From Bacteroidota bacterium (GTDB lineage Bacteria; Bacteroidota; Bacteroidia; Bacteroidales; JACABE01), in the NCBI GenBank assembly GCA_026391675.1, contig JAPLDQ010000016.1:1-64000 (forward strand): a stretch of DNA of 64,000 nucleotides. The letters are read 5' to 3'. The notes beneath the pieces are model-generated. The model searched no databases, was not told the DNA's origin, and saw nothing but the letters and a program-made list of their open reading frames with translations. Position 1 is the first letter of the stretch, and the number at the start of each line of letters is the position of its first letter. Shown here in pieces: positions 31,186 to 45,300 of the stretch. Made by a program: the position numbers and the translations under genes.

Positions 31186-33229
31186 AAAAAACTCCTTTTG
31201 TTATTGTAAAATAGAATGTACTTCCTTTACCGGCTTCACTTTCAAACCATATTTCACCATTGTTCATTTCAATGAATTCTTTAGATAAAATAAGCCCCAA
31301 GCCCCCCAATGTGTTGAAATCTGTTTCCAGATTAAATATTTTATTTTTATTAACTTCACTAATCCCGACACCAGTATCTGAAACTGATACAATTATTCTG
31401 TTTTCATCTTCTTCAACTTTAACTTCAATTTTACCATTTGCAGCTGTGAATTTTGTGGCATTATCGATAAGATTGCGTAAAATAGTTTTTATCATTCTTT
31501 CATCACCATAAGCCAGAATATCAGGTTTTAACTGCATTTGTAGATCAATTGATTTTTCTTCTGCTGTTGTTCTGTATAATTTTAACACAGAATCTATGGT
31601 TGAATTTAAGTCGAAAAAGGTTTTGTTTAATTTTATTTTATTTTCTTTTGAATTTAGCCAATCTGTAAGGTTAATAAGCAGATGATATATTTCATCTATA
31701 GATCTTTTCAATGATACCAAACCTTTATATTTATGATTTTCTTCAAGTTTGGAGTAATTACTTTCTAAAAAACTCGACAATGAAACCAATGAACCAAAAG
31801 GATTCTTAAGATCATGCGTAATAATTGCAAAAAGTTTATTCTTAGTGTTATATAGCTCTTCTAATTTATTTTTCTGAATACTGATTTGTTGACTTTTTTC
31901 AAACAATACTTTATTTGCTTTTTTCTTTAATATAAATCTATAAAATACAATTAATACTAAAAGAGTAATTAAAACAGAAACACCAATAAAAGTGTTTCGT
32001 AAATAGGTTTGCTTTTCCAACGCTAATTGCTGTATAACAGCTTTTTGTTTAAGTATTTGGTTCTCATTTTCGAATCCTTCATTTTCATATTTAAGCTTTA
32101 ATTGATTTAACTTTTCATTATTTTGAATAATATTAAAACTATCGTTAGCAATAGTATAGCGTTTGTGATATTCGTATGCATTACTAAAATCCTTATTCTT
32201 TGCATACCATTCCGAAAGCTGATTGTAATTTTCACGACATAATCCGATATCTCCGATATTATTTGCAATTTCCTCAGAATGTTTGAGATTAACAAAGGCG
32301 TTTTGATAATCATTCATATCTAGATAGGCCTTACCAATTCTGTGAAAAAGAAAAGCGGTAACTCTTAAATCTTTATTGTTGGCATTGGCTTTGATAGCTT
32401 TTTGATAATAGACAATTGCATTTTTATATTGCTTAAGTCTTCTGTATGAATCTGCTATATCTGATAATGTATTGATAAATCCTTTCAGTTCATTAATTTC
32501 TTCAAATAGTTTTAAAGCTTTAAACTGGTATTTTAATGCTTCATTATCATTATGTAAAGCTAAAGCATAAACATTCCCAAATCCTCTAAGTGCATAAGCT
32601 GTGCGTTTTCTGTCTTTTATTTTTAAAGAAATATCTAAACTTTTTTGAAAATTTTCTATTGCTATTTTATGATCATTAATAGTATAATATAGATATCCCA
32701 GATTCCAGTAGGCATTTGAGAGTCCAGAACTGTCATTTAATTGTTTGTATAATTCAGATGAATTATGAAAACAATATAAAGCTTTATCATATAAATATGT
32801 TCTGCCATATTTCATCCCGATTCTAAGGTATAAATCAGATAAACTTTTTTTATCTTTTTTATCTTCAGCTATTTTTATCATCAGATTAAGAAAATAAATT
32901 ACTTTCTGAGGATTTACCTGAATTTCATAAGCATCACTTAATAAATGATAAAATTTGTATTGATTGCTTTTATCACTATTGCTAATAAGTGTTAATCCAA
33001 AATTGGCATATTTTATAGTGGAATCAAGATTGTTTCCTTTCAGATAATAATCTGCTATTTTAAAAGTCAGCTCTGTTTGTAAAGCTTTCGTAGAAACTGG
33101 TAGTGATTGTTTAAATTTTTCAATTTCAGTTTGGGCATTCAAACCAAAATAAATAAATAAAACGAATATCATTAACAGATATCTGAACTTATGTTTATTG
33201 CTAAAAATACCGATTTCAGATGATTTCAT
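31178..33229 (-). CDS. TPR-sensor histidine kinase
   Basis: 683 aa. A signal/anchor segment spans about 15-32 and TPR repeats about 55-370 (YYQKAIK, LGYLYYTINDHKIAIENF), predicted to lie outside the inner membrane. A transmembrane helix covers about 412-436 and a coiled coil about 437-465. The HisKA domain has phospho-acceptor H472 in ITHDLKNP. The HATPase domain has the N box near 585-592 (RNLIDNATKF), G1 DTGVGIS at 618-624 and G2 GGLGLILSK at 642-650. It is expected to phosphorylate the overlapping LuxR-type regulator. The ligand of the TPR region is unknown. Its position between two paralogous giant surface genes suggests that it senses something tied to their use. Confidence 0.95.
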   Translation of the reverse strand: MKSSEIGIFSNKHKFRYLLMIFVLFIYFGLNAQTEIEKFKQSLPVSTKALQTELTFKIADYYLKGNNLDSTIKYANFGLTLISNSDKSNQYKFYHLLSDAYEIQVNPQKVIYFLNLMIKIAEDKKDKKSLSDLYLRIGMKYGRTYLYDKALYCFHNSSELYKQLNDSSGLSNAYWNLGYLYYTINDHKIAIENFQKSLDISLKIKDRKRTAYALRGFGNVYALALHNDNEALKYQFKALKLFEEINELKGFINTLSDIADSYRRLKQYKNAIVYYQKAIKANANNKDLRVTAFLFHRIGKAYLDMNDYQNAFVNLKHSEEIANNIGDIGLCRENYNQLSEWYAKNKDFSNAYEYHKRYTIANDSFNIIQNNEKLNQLKLKYENEGFENENQILKQKAVIQQLALEKQTYLRNTFIGVSVLITLLVLIVFYRFILKKKANKVLFEKSQQISIQKNKLEELYNTKNKLFAIITHDLKNPFGSLVSLSSFLESNYSKLEENHKYKGLVSLKRSIDEIYHLLINLTDWLNSKENKIKLNKTFFDLNSTIDSVLKLYRTTAEEKSIDLQMQLKPDILAYGDERMIKTILRNLIDNATKFTAANGKIEVKVEEDENRIIVSVSDTGVGISEVNKNKIFNLETDFNTLGGLGLILSKEFIEMNNGEIWFESEAGKGSTFYFTITKGVFYE

Positions 33230-33243
33230 AAATTTGATTCATT

Positions 33244-33274
33244 AATTACTATTTCATACACAAAAATAGTAATT
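33244..33274 (-). promoter_or_regulatory. Promoter with inverted repeat for kinase/regulator operon
   Basis: A perfect 11-bp inverted repeat AATTACTATTT / AAATAGTAATT lies just upstream of the kinase start. The minus-strand -7 box TATTTTTG (33261-33268) sits inside it. A bound protein would cover the promoter, so autoregulation is possible. Confidence 0.5.
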
Positions 33275-33313
33275 ATATTCTGTTTATTTAAGCCGAATTA
33301 ATTCTATGCCAGA

Positions 33314-33344
33314 ACATAAGGCTGCCGAAAAAGGCTGCCTTACG
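33314..33344 (-). terminator. Terminator-like hairpin after the 4344-aa gene
   Basis: On the minus strand, ACGTAAGGC-A-GCC pairs with GGC-A-GCCTTATGT around the loop TTTTTC, 4 bp past the stop codon. No clear T tract follows. Confidence 0.5.
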
Positions 33345-33347
33345 TCA

Positions 33348-36300
33348 CTATTTGTTTATAATCATTTTTTTAGTTAATCGTTTGCCTTTATATGTTATTG
33401 AGTAATAATAAATACCTTGCTGCATGTCTATAGCATTCAAACTTATACTGTGTTTTCCTGATTCAATAATTTTATGAAATTGATAAACTCTTTGACCAAG
33501 CATATTCACAATTTCAAAACTAACATCACCTTGTACGGGCAGATTATATTCAATAATTGAGTTCCCATTAGTCGGATTAGGCATATTCTGACTTAACCAG
33601 AAATTATCCATGGATTCATCATCAATACCCAGGGTACAATTCTGAATCACAGTTATTGCAAAAGCAGGAGACGTAACTCCGTTTGCATTAGTATTATAAC
33701 CATAAACTGTTAAATTACCACTTGTTGCGTTGGTGTTAAATGTGATTGATACAGAATTTGTTGAAGTAGTGTCATTGGGACTGAAACTGACATTGGACCC
33801 TGTATATTTCCATACGTATTTTGTTACATTTCCAATAGTTGGAACTGTATAAATATTAGTAACAGGAATAGCGCCTGAAGTCGGAAAACATATCGTATCA
33901 CCGCCATAAGCAGCTGTTGAAGAAATATTACCCGCATTTCCCGGTAATGTACTGCTAATTGTAATTTGTTTGGTAATTTTATTATTATTAGGATAGGCAT
34001 CTGAAGGTAATTCTGTATAAGCACTGAATGGGAATGTAGTTCCAATCGGCACTGTTAATGTTTGAGTAAATGAATATGTTACTGAATCTCCAAAATTCAG
34101 TGCCGGCCCTGTCCATGTTTCAGTAACCGGAGTTAGGGATGATCTTTGATAAGTAACCGGGATTGAAGTCAGTGGCTGTGTTCCAAAGTTTTTAATTTTT
34201 ACACTTACTGTTACCACACTACCAGATGCAAGCGTATCAACCGGTGAAATAATACTTAAAATACCCACATCTTTTAAGGCTGGTGATACATTGATAATTC
34301 TGGTAGTAGTATCAGCATTGTTAAAATAATCCCCGCTAAGTGAAGTATATGCCTTAATGGTATAAGTTGGCTGTGTTAAAACTTTAAAGTATTGATTAAA
34401 TGTATAATCGGCACTTGCTCCCGGAGCTAAGGTTGTATTAAATGTTTCAGAAGCTACCAATAGTCCGTTTAAAGAATATTTAACCGGAATTGAATTAATA
34501 GGACTGCTGCCCATATTCTTAACTGTTACTTTTGGATAAACAGTATCTCCTAAAAATGAAGCAACAGGATTGATTATATTAATAACACCTGCATCTGAGG
34601 AAATTGGCAACAAACTAAGTTCAAAATCATCAATTGCCCAGCCATTGTAATTATTGTTAGTCAAATTAGAAGTAAATACAAAACGGAATTGCAAAATATT
34701 TGGCAAAGCAGTCAATTTAGAAATTTTATATTTAGCTTGCTGCCAAACCTGACCGTTTCCTGTCCACATTAGCAAAGAAGTTGAATTATACCAATTAACA
34801 GAATTTGTATCCGTAGATGCCAACGTTCCTAGAACATCCCAGCCACCTGTCATATTTTTGTATTCAATTCTACCTCCATCAACATTAGTTTCTGCATCTA
34901 TCCGGAACCAGAATTTTAAGGAATCAGCTTTATATATTGAATTATCGAATATAGGTGAATATAGATAATCTGCGCTATTATTAACGTAATTACCATTCAA
35001 AACTGTTTTCCATGCATTTGGAGCACTATGAGCGCCTGCGATTACTGTAGATGATGGTATCCCCTTTTGCCATTGCATTGTACCTCCTGTTTGGAACCAA
35101 TCTTCGGCAGTACCGTCAAAGTTTTCAGTATAAGGAACTGTTTTAACCGGTACACCAAAATAATTCATTTTAACAGTATCATTTAAATGATTGCCGTCTG
35201 TACTTAAAACTGTGTATGCGCTTATCAATATGGGTCCTGCAGTTATAGTTAAAGGTGTTGTAAATACGACGGAATCAGATTTATTTGATAATAAAAATCC
35301 TGAATATAACTGACTTACCGGAGCAGCATTTCCGGCTTTAAAAACTACCTGGAAATTGCCAATACTATCTGTTCCGAAATTTTTAATTTTAAGCTTGATA
35401 TTAATATTACTTCCTGCTTGTGAATAAGTTATTGCAGGTTCAAAGATTGAGATAACAGCTAAATCTTTTTGTAAAGGTGTAAATTCATCTGCACCTATAT
35501 CAGGAGTAGTTATATTTCTGGTTTGTCCGTCCATATCATCAGATACATCTGAAAGTGGCGTACCTAAATTATTAAGAGCAGGAGTGTAAACATGCAAATC
35601 ATTAACTCCAATATAAAAAGGATCAGCTGAAACAGAGTTTGCGTCCTGTCCGCTGGCAGTTTTCCAAGCAGCAAAATTGGCTGTATTAGCACCCCAATAT
35701 CCTAACGTAGCACCTGTTGCAAATAGATTATTGTAATTACTAGAGCTGATTAATCCAGCTGTATTTGCATATATTGCAAAACCACCACCTGAATTAACAA
35801 TAGAGTTGTTTTTGAGTATATTCCCTCCCATACCATTAAAATACATACCATAACTGGTCGTATTACCAGCAGTTATATTAACAGAATTATAGAAATATTT
35901 AATATTACTGGAATAATAATTATAAAAACCATAAACATTAGCAATTCCAACAGACTGACTTATACAATTATTCGCAACCAATCCGTTGCCACTGCCATAA
36001 TTGTTATAATATAAATATAAAGAATACGTTGTACCTGAATTGGTTAACATCACTTTATTTTTCTGGATATTAACATTATCATTGTAATAAGAATAAATTC
36101 CATAACAATTTGAAGAAGATGCTTCATTCAATAAGATATTTCCAAAAACCTTCAAACTATCCTGATAATATAATGACAATCCTGTGTAATAAAATTCTTT
36201 AATAATATTGTTTGTAATTGTATTGCCAACTTCTTTTGAAGTTGAACTGATACCACTGAACGAAATTCCATAGTAACCTCCTATAATCAGGTTATTGGTA

Positions 36301-39300
36301 ATAATATTATGATCATCAGGCGTATTGTTAGAGTAAATACCAGCAGTATTAGAAGAAATTGAAATTGCAGTCTGAATTTTACAATTAGAAATTTCATTAA
36401 AGTTTGCCGTATTTGCAAGTTCTATTACTCTTCCTAAAGCAATCTGTGAAATATTTGTTATGGTTAAGTACTTGAATTTAATATATTTAGCCCCATCCAA
36501 TTTAACAACATAATTATAAGAATTTAATGCAGGAGCATATAAAATATTAACACTGGAACTATCATTGTTCAACGATTTGAAAGTAATCATATTAGTTGCT
36601 GATGCTCCGGATACTGAAGGAATAGTTAACTGTTCGTAGTAACTACCCGGATTGATATTAAATGTTACAGGCCCGGAAATACCACAATAATATAAAGACT
36701 GTATTGCAGCATTAATTGTTGGGAAATTGGCTGTTGATCCACCGATAGTATAAGTTCCTGTTAAAGGTCCAGTACAAACCGTTATATCAAGTTTTGAAGT
36801 ATCGTTGGCTGCATATCCATCTATAGCTGCATTTGGCAGATTTGTCCATACTTTAATTGCGCTATAACCCACAGGGAAATTATAACTCCCTAAATTTATT
36901 GTAGTAGTGTCACCTGTTACCAAATTACCTGTCCATGCTAATGGAGTTTTTAATATACCATTAATACTCCACTGAATATTAGCTGAAGTTAAATTAGCAG
37001 AACCAAAATTTCTGATAATGGCTTTTACATTTTGAGGTCCCAATACTGCAGGATTAACAGGTTGGGTAATAACTGTAATACCGGCATCATTAAGAGGTAA
37101 ATTAAATTCATCGGCTCCGATATCAGGAATTGTCAGATTTCTGGCAGTACCGTCAATATCATCAATCGTAGTATCTACCGGTGTTGCTTTGCCATTTAGG
37201 TCAAAATTCATCAGATGTAAATCTGTAGCAGAATTAAAATTAGGATAAACAGACAAAGAATGCTGATCTTTTCCACTGGTATTTTGTAAGCTGGTTAAAT
37301 TAATTTGTGCATTTCCCCAATATGCTAAATTACTTCCTGTTGAATAAAAATCATTGTAATCTGTATTTAAAATACCAGAAGGTGAAGAAACATAATAAGC
37401 ATAACCACCTATAGTATTGCTGAATATATTGTTTACAACATTACAAGCTGTTCCACTTCCTAAATAAAATGCATAATTGGCAGATGTAGCACCGCTTATA
37501 TTTATTGAATTATAATAATAATTCATATTGTTTGATCCGATGTTATCAATACCATAAACAGTTGTTCCTGAAGATTGTGTTATAAAGTTACTGGCAACCA
37601 AACTTCTGCCTGATGCATTGCTATTACAGAAATAGAAATACATACAATATGAACTTCCACTTGCTGTTAGGTTTATTTTATTTTTAGTAAAAACTGATCT
37701 ATCTACATTGTTAGCATAAATACCATAAGCTGTTGATGAAGCAATAGAATTTGTAATTGTATTTTTCGTAACAGTAATACTATCATTATAATTTATGTAC
37801 AAACCATAAAAAGAAAAATCTTTGATTGTATTATTACTGAATATATTACCATTTTTTTTCATAGTAGAAGCACCACTCCAATATACGCTATAATAACCTC
37901 CTGAGATCGTATTATTAAGGAACTTATTGTAATTATCCTGTCCTGTTGTTATACTAACGATTACACTGGTTGTAGCTGTTGTATTATTTGGTGAATACAT
38001 TATATTGCCATCGAAAACATTATAAGAAGAACCACCTGATACCTGAACAGCTGTTGTTGAATTAGCAGTAGCACTAATTGTAATTTTCTCGAAATGGATA
38101 TAACTGCATGCATTTAATATTAATGTAGTTGTATTAATGCTATTTGTTAAAATTACCGAGGTATTATTGCCGTTTTGTGATCTGAAAGTTATGGTGGCAT
38201 TTGGTCCAACACCTGAAATCTGATTAATTGTTATTGCTTCATTATATGTACCGGGTAAAACATCAAAAATAGTATTACCGCAAACGCCCACAGCATTAAG
38301 TGTATTGATTGCTGCAGCAAAGTTTGGGAATGTTCCGCCTGTACCGATAGTGAAGTTTCCTCCCATACAACCAAGTACATTGCTGATGGCTGTATCATTT
38401 GCAGGATAAAGATCAGTAAGTGAATTAGGTGCCGATGACCATACTTTTATTACATTTGGACCACTTGCAAATGTATAATTACCCAAATTAATAAGGGTAT
38501 TTTGCGCAGTAGTTAAAATACCTGTCCAGGGAATACTTCCCTGTAGAACTCCGTTTACTGACCATTTTATGTTTGCTGAAGTTACAGTTGTTGAACCATA
38601 ATTATAAAGTTTTGCTTTTACTGCTATTGGAGTTCCGGTAATAATATTCCCCGGAGTTGGTATTATCCCTGATATTGCAATATCCAAAGCAGGAATATTT
38701 CCAACAACTACATTAACAGGAATTTTCGGACTACTGCAACCATGTGAATTTCCCGTTATTTTCATATTCGGTCTTTGGCTAAAAGATATAGAATTTGTTG
38801 TTGCGCATATGTTACCGGCGTTAGAATGAAAATCAAGGGTAGATACAAAAGGTGTAGCAGTCTGGTTAACAATACCGTTAGTAGTATAACCACTAGGATA
38901 ATTATCGAAACAATTTTCAACTACAATATTATCAATACCATTCCATACAAAGGGTGTGCTGAAGTTATACATATTCCAGCCAACTTTATTTGTATCAGTT
39001 ACATTAGAATAAACCTGGGTTAATCCGCTTACCCATGTTGATAATGCTGTTTGATTGGTATGGCCTATTTTAATGGTATAATTTGTTAAAGGAGCCCCTG
39101 CAGGTACGACAACATCAAATCCCAGTGAAGTTATATTCCCTGCTATAAAACCTAAAGCAGTCAGCTCTGAAGCTTTTATCAAATATTGTTCTTTTGAACC
39201 ATTATAAAATTGTCCGTAAGGTGTAGGATAAGTTGATGAAGTATTAACAACGTTCCCTGTTCCAACTAAATTAGTAGCTTGCATATCAGTAATGGCAGCT

Positions 39301-42300
39301 ACATAAAAAGTATCATTAGCATATAATACAGGTGTTGTATAGTTTGTACCTTTATATATAACAGAATCGCTGGCTAAAGTTTTATACCATTCAACAGGAC
39401 TGGTAGATGTTGCGGTTAATGAAGCTGTATTTCCAAAAGAAACAGAAACAGAGTTAGTAATTGGGGCAATTGGAGTAAATCTCGAAATAACCAATTTGGT
39501 CAATGTATCGTTATTTATGTTTATATCATTATTTACAGCGGTCCAGGCTATCAGTGTATAATTTGAATCTGCAGTATTTGCAGGTAAAGTTATGGGTGTA
39601 GTAAAAGTAAAATCTATAGAATCACCTGTATTTAAAGTGTTTGGAACTTGCTGACTAACTACATTAATGATATTATTATTTATTTTTACACCATAATAAG
39701 CTGTAAGTGAGTTTGCTGAACTGATAATTGGTAAATTTCCCAGATTTTTTATTCTGATACTAAGATTTTGATTTACCAATGCACATGCAGATGAAGGTGT
39801 TAAGATTTTTTTAACTGTTGCATCCACTCCATTCAGAACATTAACTAAAACTGAAACCGGTGAACTTATACAACCTTGATTAATACCTTCATATACCTGA
39901 ATTTCGTCGAAATTTGGATTGCCTTGATCAGAATACAAATTATAAAAACGTAATTTAGTTGATGTTTTTACAGGAAACGCAACACTATCAACTATTGCAG
40001 TACTATTATAGCTATAAAAATCAACCCAGACACTTCCATCCCAGTATTGAAATGTACATGTCGACATTGGTCTGTTATCTTTATAAAAGATAACCTTGCT
40101 GAAGTTTTTGGCAGACGGCCATGTAAACTGAATCCAGCCGGCACTGTATGTCCAGCCCCATGTTCCACCACCACCGGATCCATAAGGAGGAATAATACCA
40201 TCATTATATAATTCAGGACCATACCCATTTGTAGTTAATCCTCCTCCATTATGAGTAGCAACAGCAGACAGTGCTAAATTGTTATTACTACCTGTTTGAG
40301 TCGTTGCCTTAACATAGTAAGTAGTATTGGTAAATAATTGTGGCGTTATAAATGTTGTGCCCTGATGTATTGGTAATGTATCATTCAGATTAGCATACCA
40401 TTTAACGGTATCCTGAGAATTTGCTGTTAAAGCAATATTATTTCCATAACTTATCGTAACAGGAGTATTTACAACCGGTGCATTAGGCACATATTTTGAT
40501 TTTATTACTTTAGTTAAGGTATCATTGCTGTGGTAAGGGTCATTTAGTAAATCAATCCAGCAAACCAAGCTGAAATTTGAATCGGCCAAGGTAACAGCCA
40601 TGTTTTTGGGAGTTGCAAAAGAAAATATTTTAGACTGAGTAGGTAGAATAGTATCAGTAAACTGCTGGTTAACAACATTAACAATACTTCCATTAATTCT
40701 GATACCATAATGAGCCATCAGTACATTCTGACCTCCGTATATTGGCGCCAACCCTCCATTCTGAATTTTTATTTTAACAGTTTCATTACTTAAACCACAG
40801 CCACTAATTGGAGTAATAATTTCCGAAATTGAGGCTTCATTCATAACCGGTACAACTAAATTAGCCTGTATCATAAACCTTCCGTTCTGAGTAGTCTCAG
40901 TTAAAGGAGTAGCTGTTAATGAAGCAGTATAGTATGCACCTCTTCTAGCCGGAACTTCTTTCTGGCTGCCCAGTGGATTATATCCGGTTACACCAACAGT
41001 TTGTGCTATCCCCAGATATGCATAATTGTTAGCTATCAGGGTATTCCCTTTATTAACCATAGTAAATGTAACCCACGAATTTACATCATTTGATGTAATA
41101 ATTTTATGATAAGATGTATCCAGAATATTTGCATTTGCATCTAACAGAACAGCATATAAAGTTTGTCCTACAGTATTGTTATTTGTTATAAAAGCAGTAA
41201 TTGATGGAATTAACCTTGAAGAATTGATAAAATATTTAGCCAACAATAATCCTGAAGTGCTATTAAATCCAACACTTGTAATTGCAGCAGACGTATCAGC
41301 ATAAGCATAAATACTATCTGTTGTATTCTGATAGTAATTAAGTTCATTGTTAGTATTATTATCATCAAAAGGGAAGCTAACTTTTACATTATTAAGTCCT
41401 AAAACTGTTGGAGTATAATTATCAAATGTAATGGTATCTTCTGCACCTGATAATAAACCGGCAAGTGTTTTCACATTGGTAAATGTATTGGCACCAGTAA
41501 TATTTAATGTCAGATTTAAATTGGTTAAATTATTTGTACCTATATTCTTAACTATGGCCTTTACATTATGTGGTGAGCCTGTTAAAACAGGAAGTTTCCC
41601 AAAAGTATATAAGGCTTTTACTTTAACATCATTAGGATATGCAATAAATTCATCTGCTCCGATACAGGGTAAGGTCGCTCTTGTTTGTCCGTCAATATCA
41701 TCAGATACAGTTGTTGATATTCCTTTGGCCCATAATCCTACATTTTCAGTATGTAAATCAGTAATATTGTTATAAGTTGGATCTATTGCGATTGAATTTG
41801 CATTTTTACCACTGCTTGATTTTAATGCAGCTAAATTGGTACATGCACTTCCCCAGTAAGAATAATAGGTTACATTTGTATAAATATTATTATAATCACA
41901 TGCTGTTACAGAACTTCCTGAAGAAACATAGAGTGCATAGCCTCCACCTGTGTTGCTGATATTGTTATTAACAATATTATTGCCGCTACCACCTGATAAA
42001 TAGCATGCATTAGAGCTTAAGTTTCCTTTTGTGATATTTATACTGTTATAATAATAATTTATATTGTTTGAGGTGCTTTGATATATTCCATATACTGATC
42101 CAAGTCCATCAAACTGACTGATAAAGTTGTTTGCCACAAGACTGCTGCCGGCTGAACTATTGACATTAGTGAAATACATAATATAAGAGGTAGAAGTTGC
42201 ATTTATCCTGAAATCATTTTTCAGGTATTGTCCATTGTCGCTTAAACCGGCATACAATGCATAAACGGTGCTTGATATTGGATGGTTCTGAACAATATTC

Positions 42301-45300
42301 CCAATAATTTTAATACCATCCTGAGCATAAGTATAAATACCATAGTAGTTGAAATCTTTAACAATATTATTTTGTATAATATTACCTAATTCCTTATTTG
42401 TTGAACTTACACCATACATATAAATTCCATTATATCCTCCAAGAATTAAATTGTTTGAAATTGTAATATAATCTTCTTTGGTATTATATGAATAAATTGG
42501 AGCAGCCGAGGCAATGGTCGTATTTTGATTTGATTTGACAACACAATTAGAAATCGTTATATTATTAGCTGCATTGATTAATTCTATTGCTCTTCCTGCC
42601 AGAATAGTATTTTGAACAGTTAATTTGTTTAGGACATAGTAAGAAGAAGCATCAAATTTAACAGCAAAATTGCCTGCTGTATTATTACCGGCATCAATTA
42701 TTACATTGCTACTGTCGTTGTTAGCAGCTTTAAATGTCAATGTATTGCTGGCTGATGCACCAGAAATTTGAGAGAAGATTATTTGTTCAGCATAAGTCCC
42801 CGGATTTATATTAAATGTTGTCGGTGCATTAATTCCACAGTTTTTCAGGGCAAAAAGTGCAGAATTAATAGTAGGAAAATTTGCTCCACTTCCACCTATG
42901 GTATAGTTACCACTTAAGGGTCCGCTACATGCGTAAAGTATTAATGAAATAGTATCATTCTGATGGAATACATCCTGAATGTTATTGGGCATTTCAGTCC
43001 ATACTTTTAATGTAGATGCTCCATAGCTGAATGTATAATTACCTATAACCACTGAATCTACGGCAAATTGTGCCAAATTACCAGTCCATGCATAAGGAGT
43101 CTGCATAACTCCATTAACAGACCATTTGATAGTAGTTGAAGTTAATGTTGCAGCACCGATATGTTTAAGACTTACTTTTATACTTTGATTTAATGTTAAT
43201 ATTGAAGCTGACGGATTATTTATTCTAAATAAACCAGCATCAACTGAAGGAATAACAATTTCATCTGATCCAATCGTTGGTGTATTTGAACGTGATTCTC
43301 CATCAATATCATCAGTTATATTAGGAACAGAAGAACCCATTGTAACAAGTGAATAATTATTTATATGTAAATTATTGAAACTTGTATATAGCGGATCAAT
43401 ATTCATGGAATTCTGATCTTTTCCACTGGCAGACTGTAATGCCGTTATGTTAGGACATGCTGTTCCCCAAAATGCAAAATTAGCTCCTGATGAATATAAA
43501 TTATTGTAATTACTTGAATCTACCTGAGTATTAGTAGATATATAAAAAGCATATCCAACTTTATTTACTATACTATTATTTTTAAGCTTAATACCAGTTG
43601 CGCTAGATGAATAAAATGCATAACTGGTTAATGTTCCAGCTGTTACATTAACAGAATTATAATAATAATTTACATTCTTTGAACTAAGGTTATTGATACC
43701 ATAAGTTGTACTATTTCCAATAGACTGACTAAACCAGTTATTGGCAACCAGGCTATTTCCAGCATTTTGGTTACTATAAGCAAGATACAGACAATAATTA
43801 GTAGAAGAAGCATTAAGATGAACTTTGTTTTTCAAAATAGTAGCATTATCGGAATAAGTAACAAAAAAGCCATAAGCATTTGAAGCTGAAGATGAATTTG
43901 TAATAATATTCTTATTGACAGATATACTATCCTGATAAGTTAGATTTAAACCATAATAATAAAAATCTTTTATAATATTCCCTTCAAATACATTACCTAC
44001 TTCTTTCAAACTTGAAGATGAATTAAAATAAATTCCATAATAACCACCATTAATAACATTGTTTTTAATGGTATTGTGATGTTCAAAAGTTGAACTGCTA
44101 CTGTAAACTCCAGCATAATTTGCAGATGTTGTTTGAGGCATATTCAAAATACAGCCTTCAATCGTACAGTATTGTGCAGTATTTAAATATTCTGCAACTC
44201 TGCCATTGGATATGCCTGTGGCATTAAATGTTATATTTTTAACTTTAATATATTGTGCCCCATCAAATCGCAATACATAATTATCTGTGGCACCGGAAGC
44301 ACTATACTGGAAAATCACATCATTTGGATTTCCTGAAGCGGATTCAAATGTTATGGTATTTGCGGCAGATACATTATTGAAAAGAGGTATTACCAATTGC
44401 TGATTATAGGTTCCACTTGCCAGTTTAAAATCAACAGGACCACTGACACCGCAATTGTTTAATGCTGTATATACATCTGTTAAAGTCGGAAAATCAGATG
44501 CTGTAGTTCCTACAGTAAATGTACCACTCATATTAGCACAGGCAAATACACTTAAGGTCATGGTATCATTTGCCGGAACCATATCTGCAACTCCATTGGG
44601 CAATTCTGTCCATGCTCTTAATTTATGAGGTCCGACAGATAAATTTACATTGCCTAAACTTACAGCTGAACCAACAAAATCCTGTTGTAATGCAACAGTT
44701 GGGGTATAAGGAACCCAACCCTGATATTGTCCGTCAACCAACCAGTGAACTTTAAGCTGTGTTAGTGCAGTTGACCCTAAATTCTTTATTCTTACGCTAA
44801 CAGGTACTATTTGATTGGCAGCCATTGGTGATGCCGGGGAAGCAAAATTAAATAACGATGCATCAATTGCAGCATTGCTGGTCTGAAAATTAATTTTAAT
44901 ATTTGCTCTGTAACCACTTGTATTAGCTGTTGTTGGTATAGCTCCACTACCATATAAAATACTGGCTTTTCCTGCAACTGTAGTATAATAAAAAGGAACA
45001 GCAGCAGTAGCATTACCGGGACGATACCACTCAACAAATACCATTATATTTTCTGCTCCTGTTATATTATAACTGCCGGCATTGCACAAAAATGTCTGCC
45101 AGCCGGCTGCTGTATTCAGATTTTGTGCAAAATTTTCATATACTTTTGTAGCTCCGTTTAAGGCTGTTATATATTCAGCATAGTTAGTTGGTGCAATAGT
45201 AATAGCGCCTGCACCTTTTACATATATTCTTAAACTGGCATTACTTAATGAATAGCCCTGCAAATCAGCTTTGTTGAATGCCAGTGATTCTATTTTTCCT

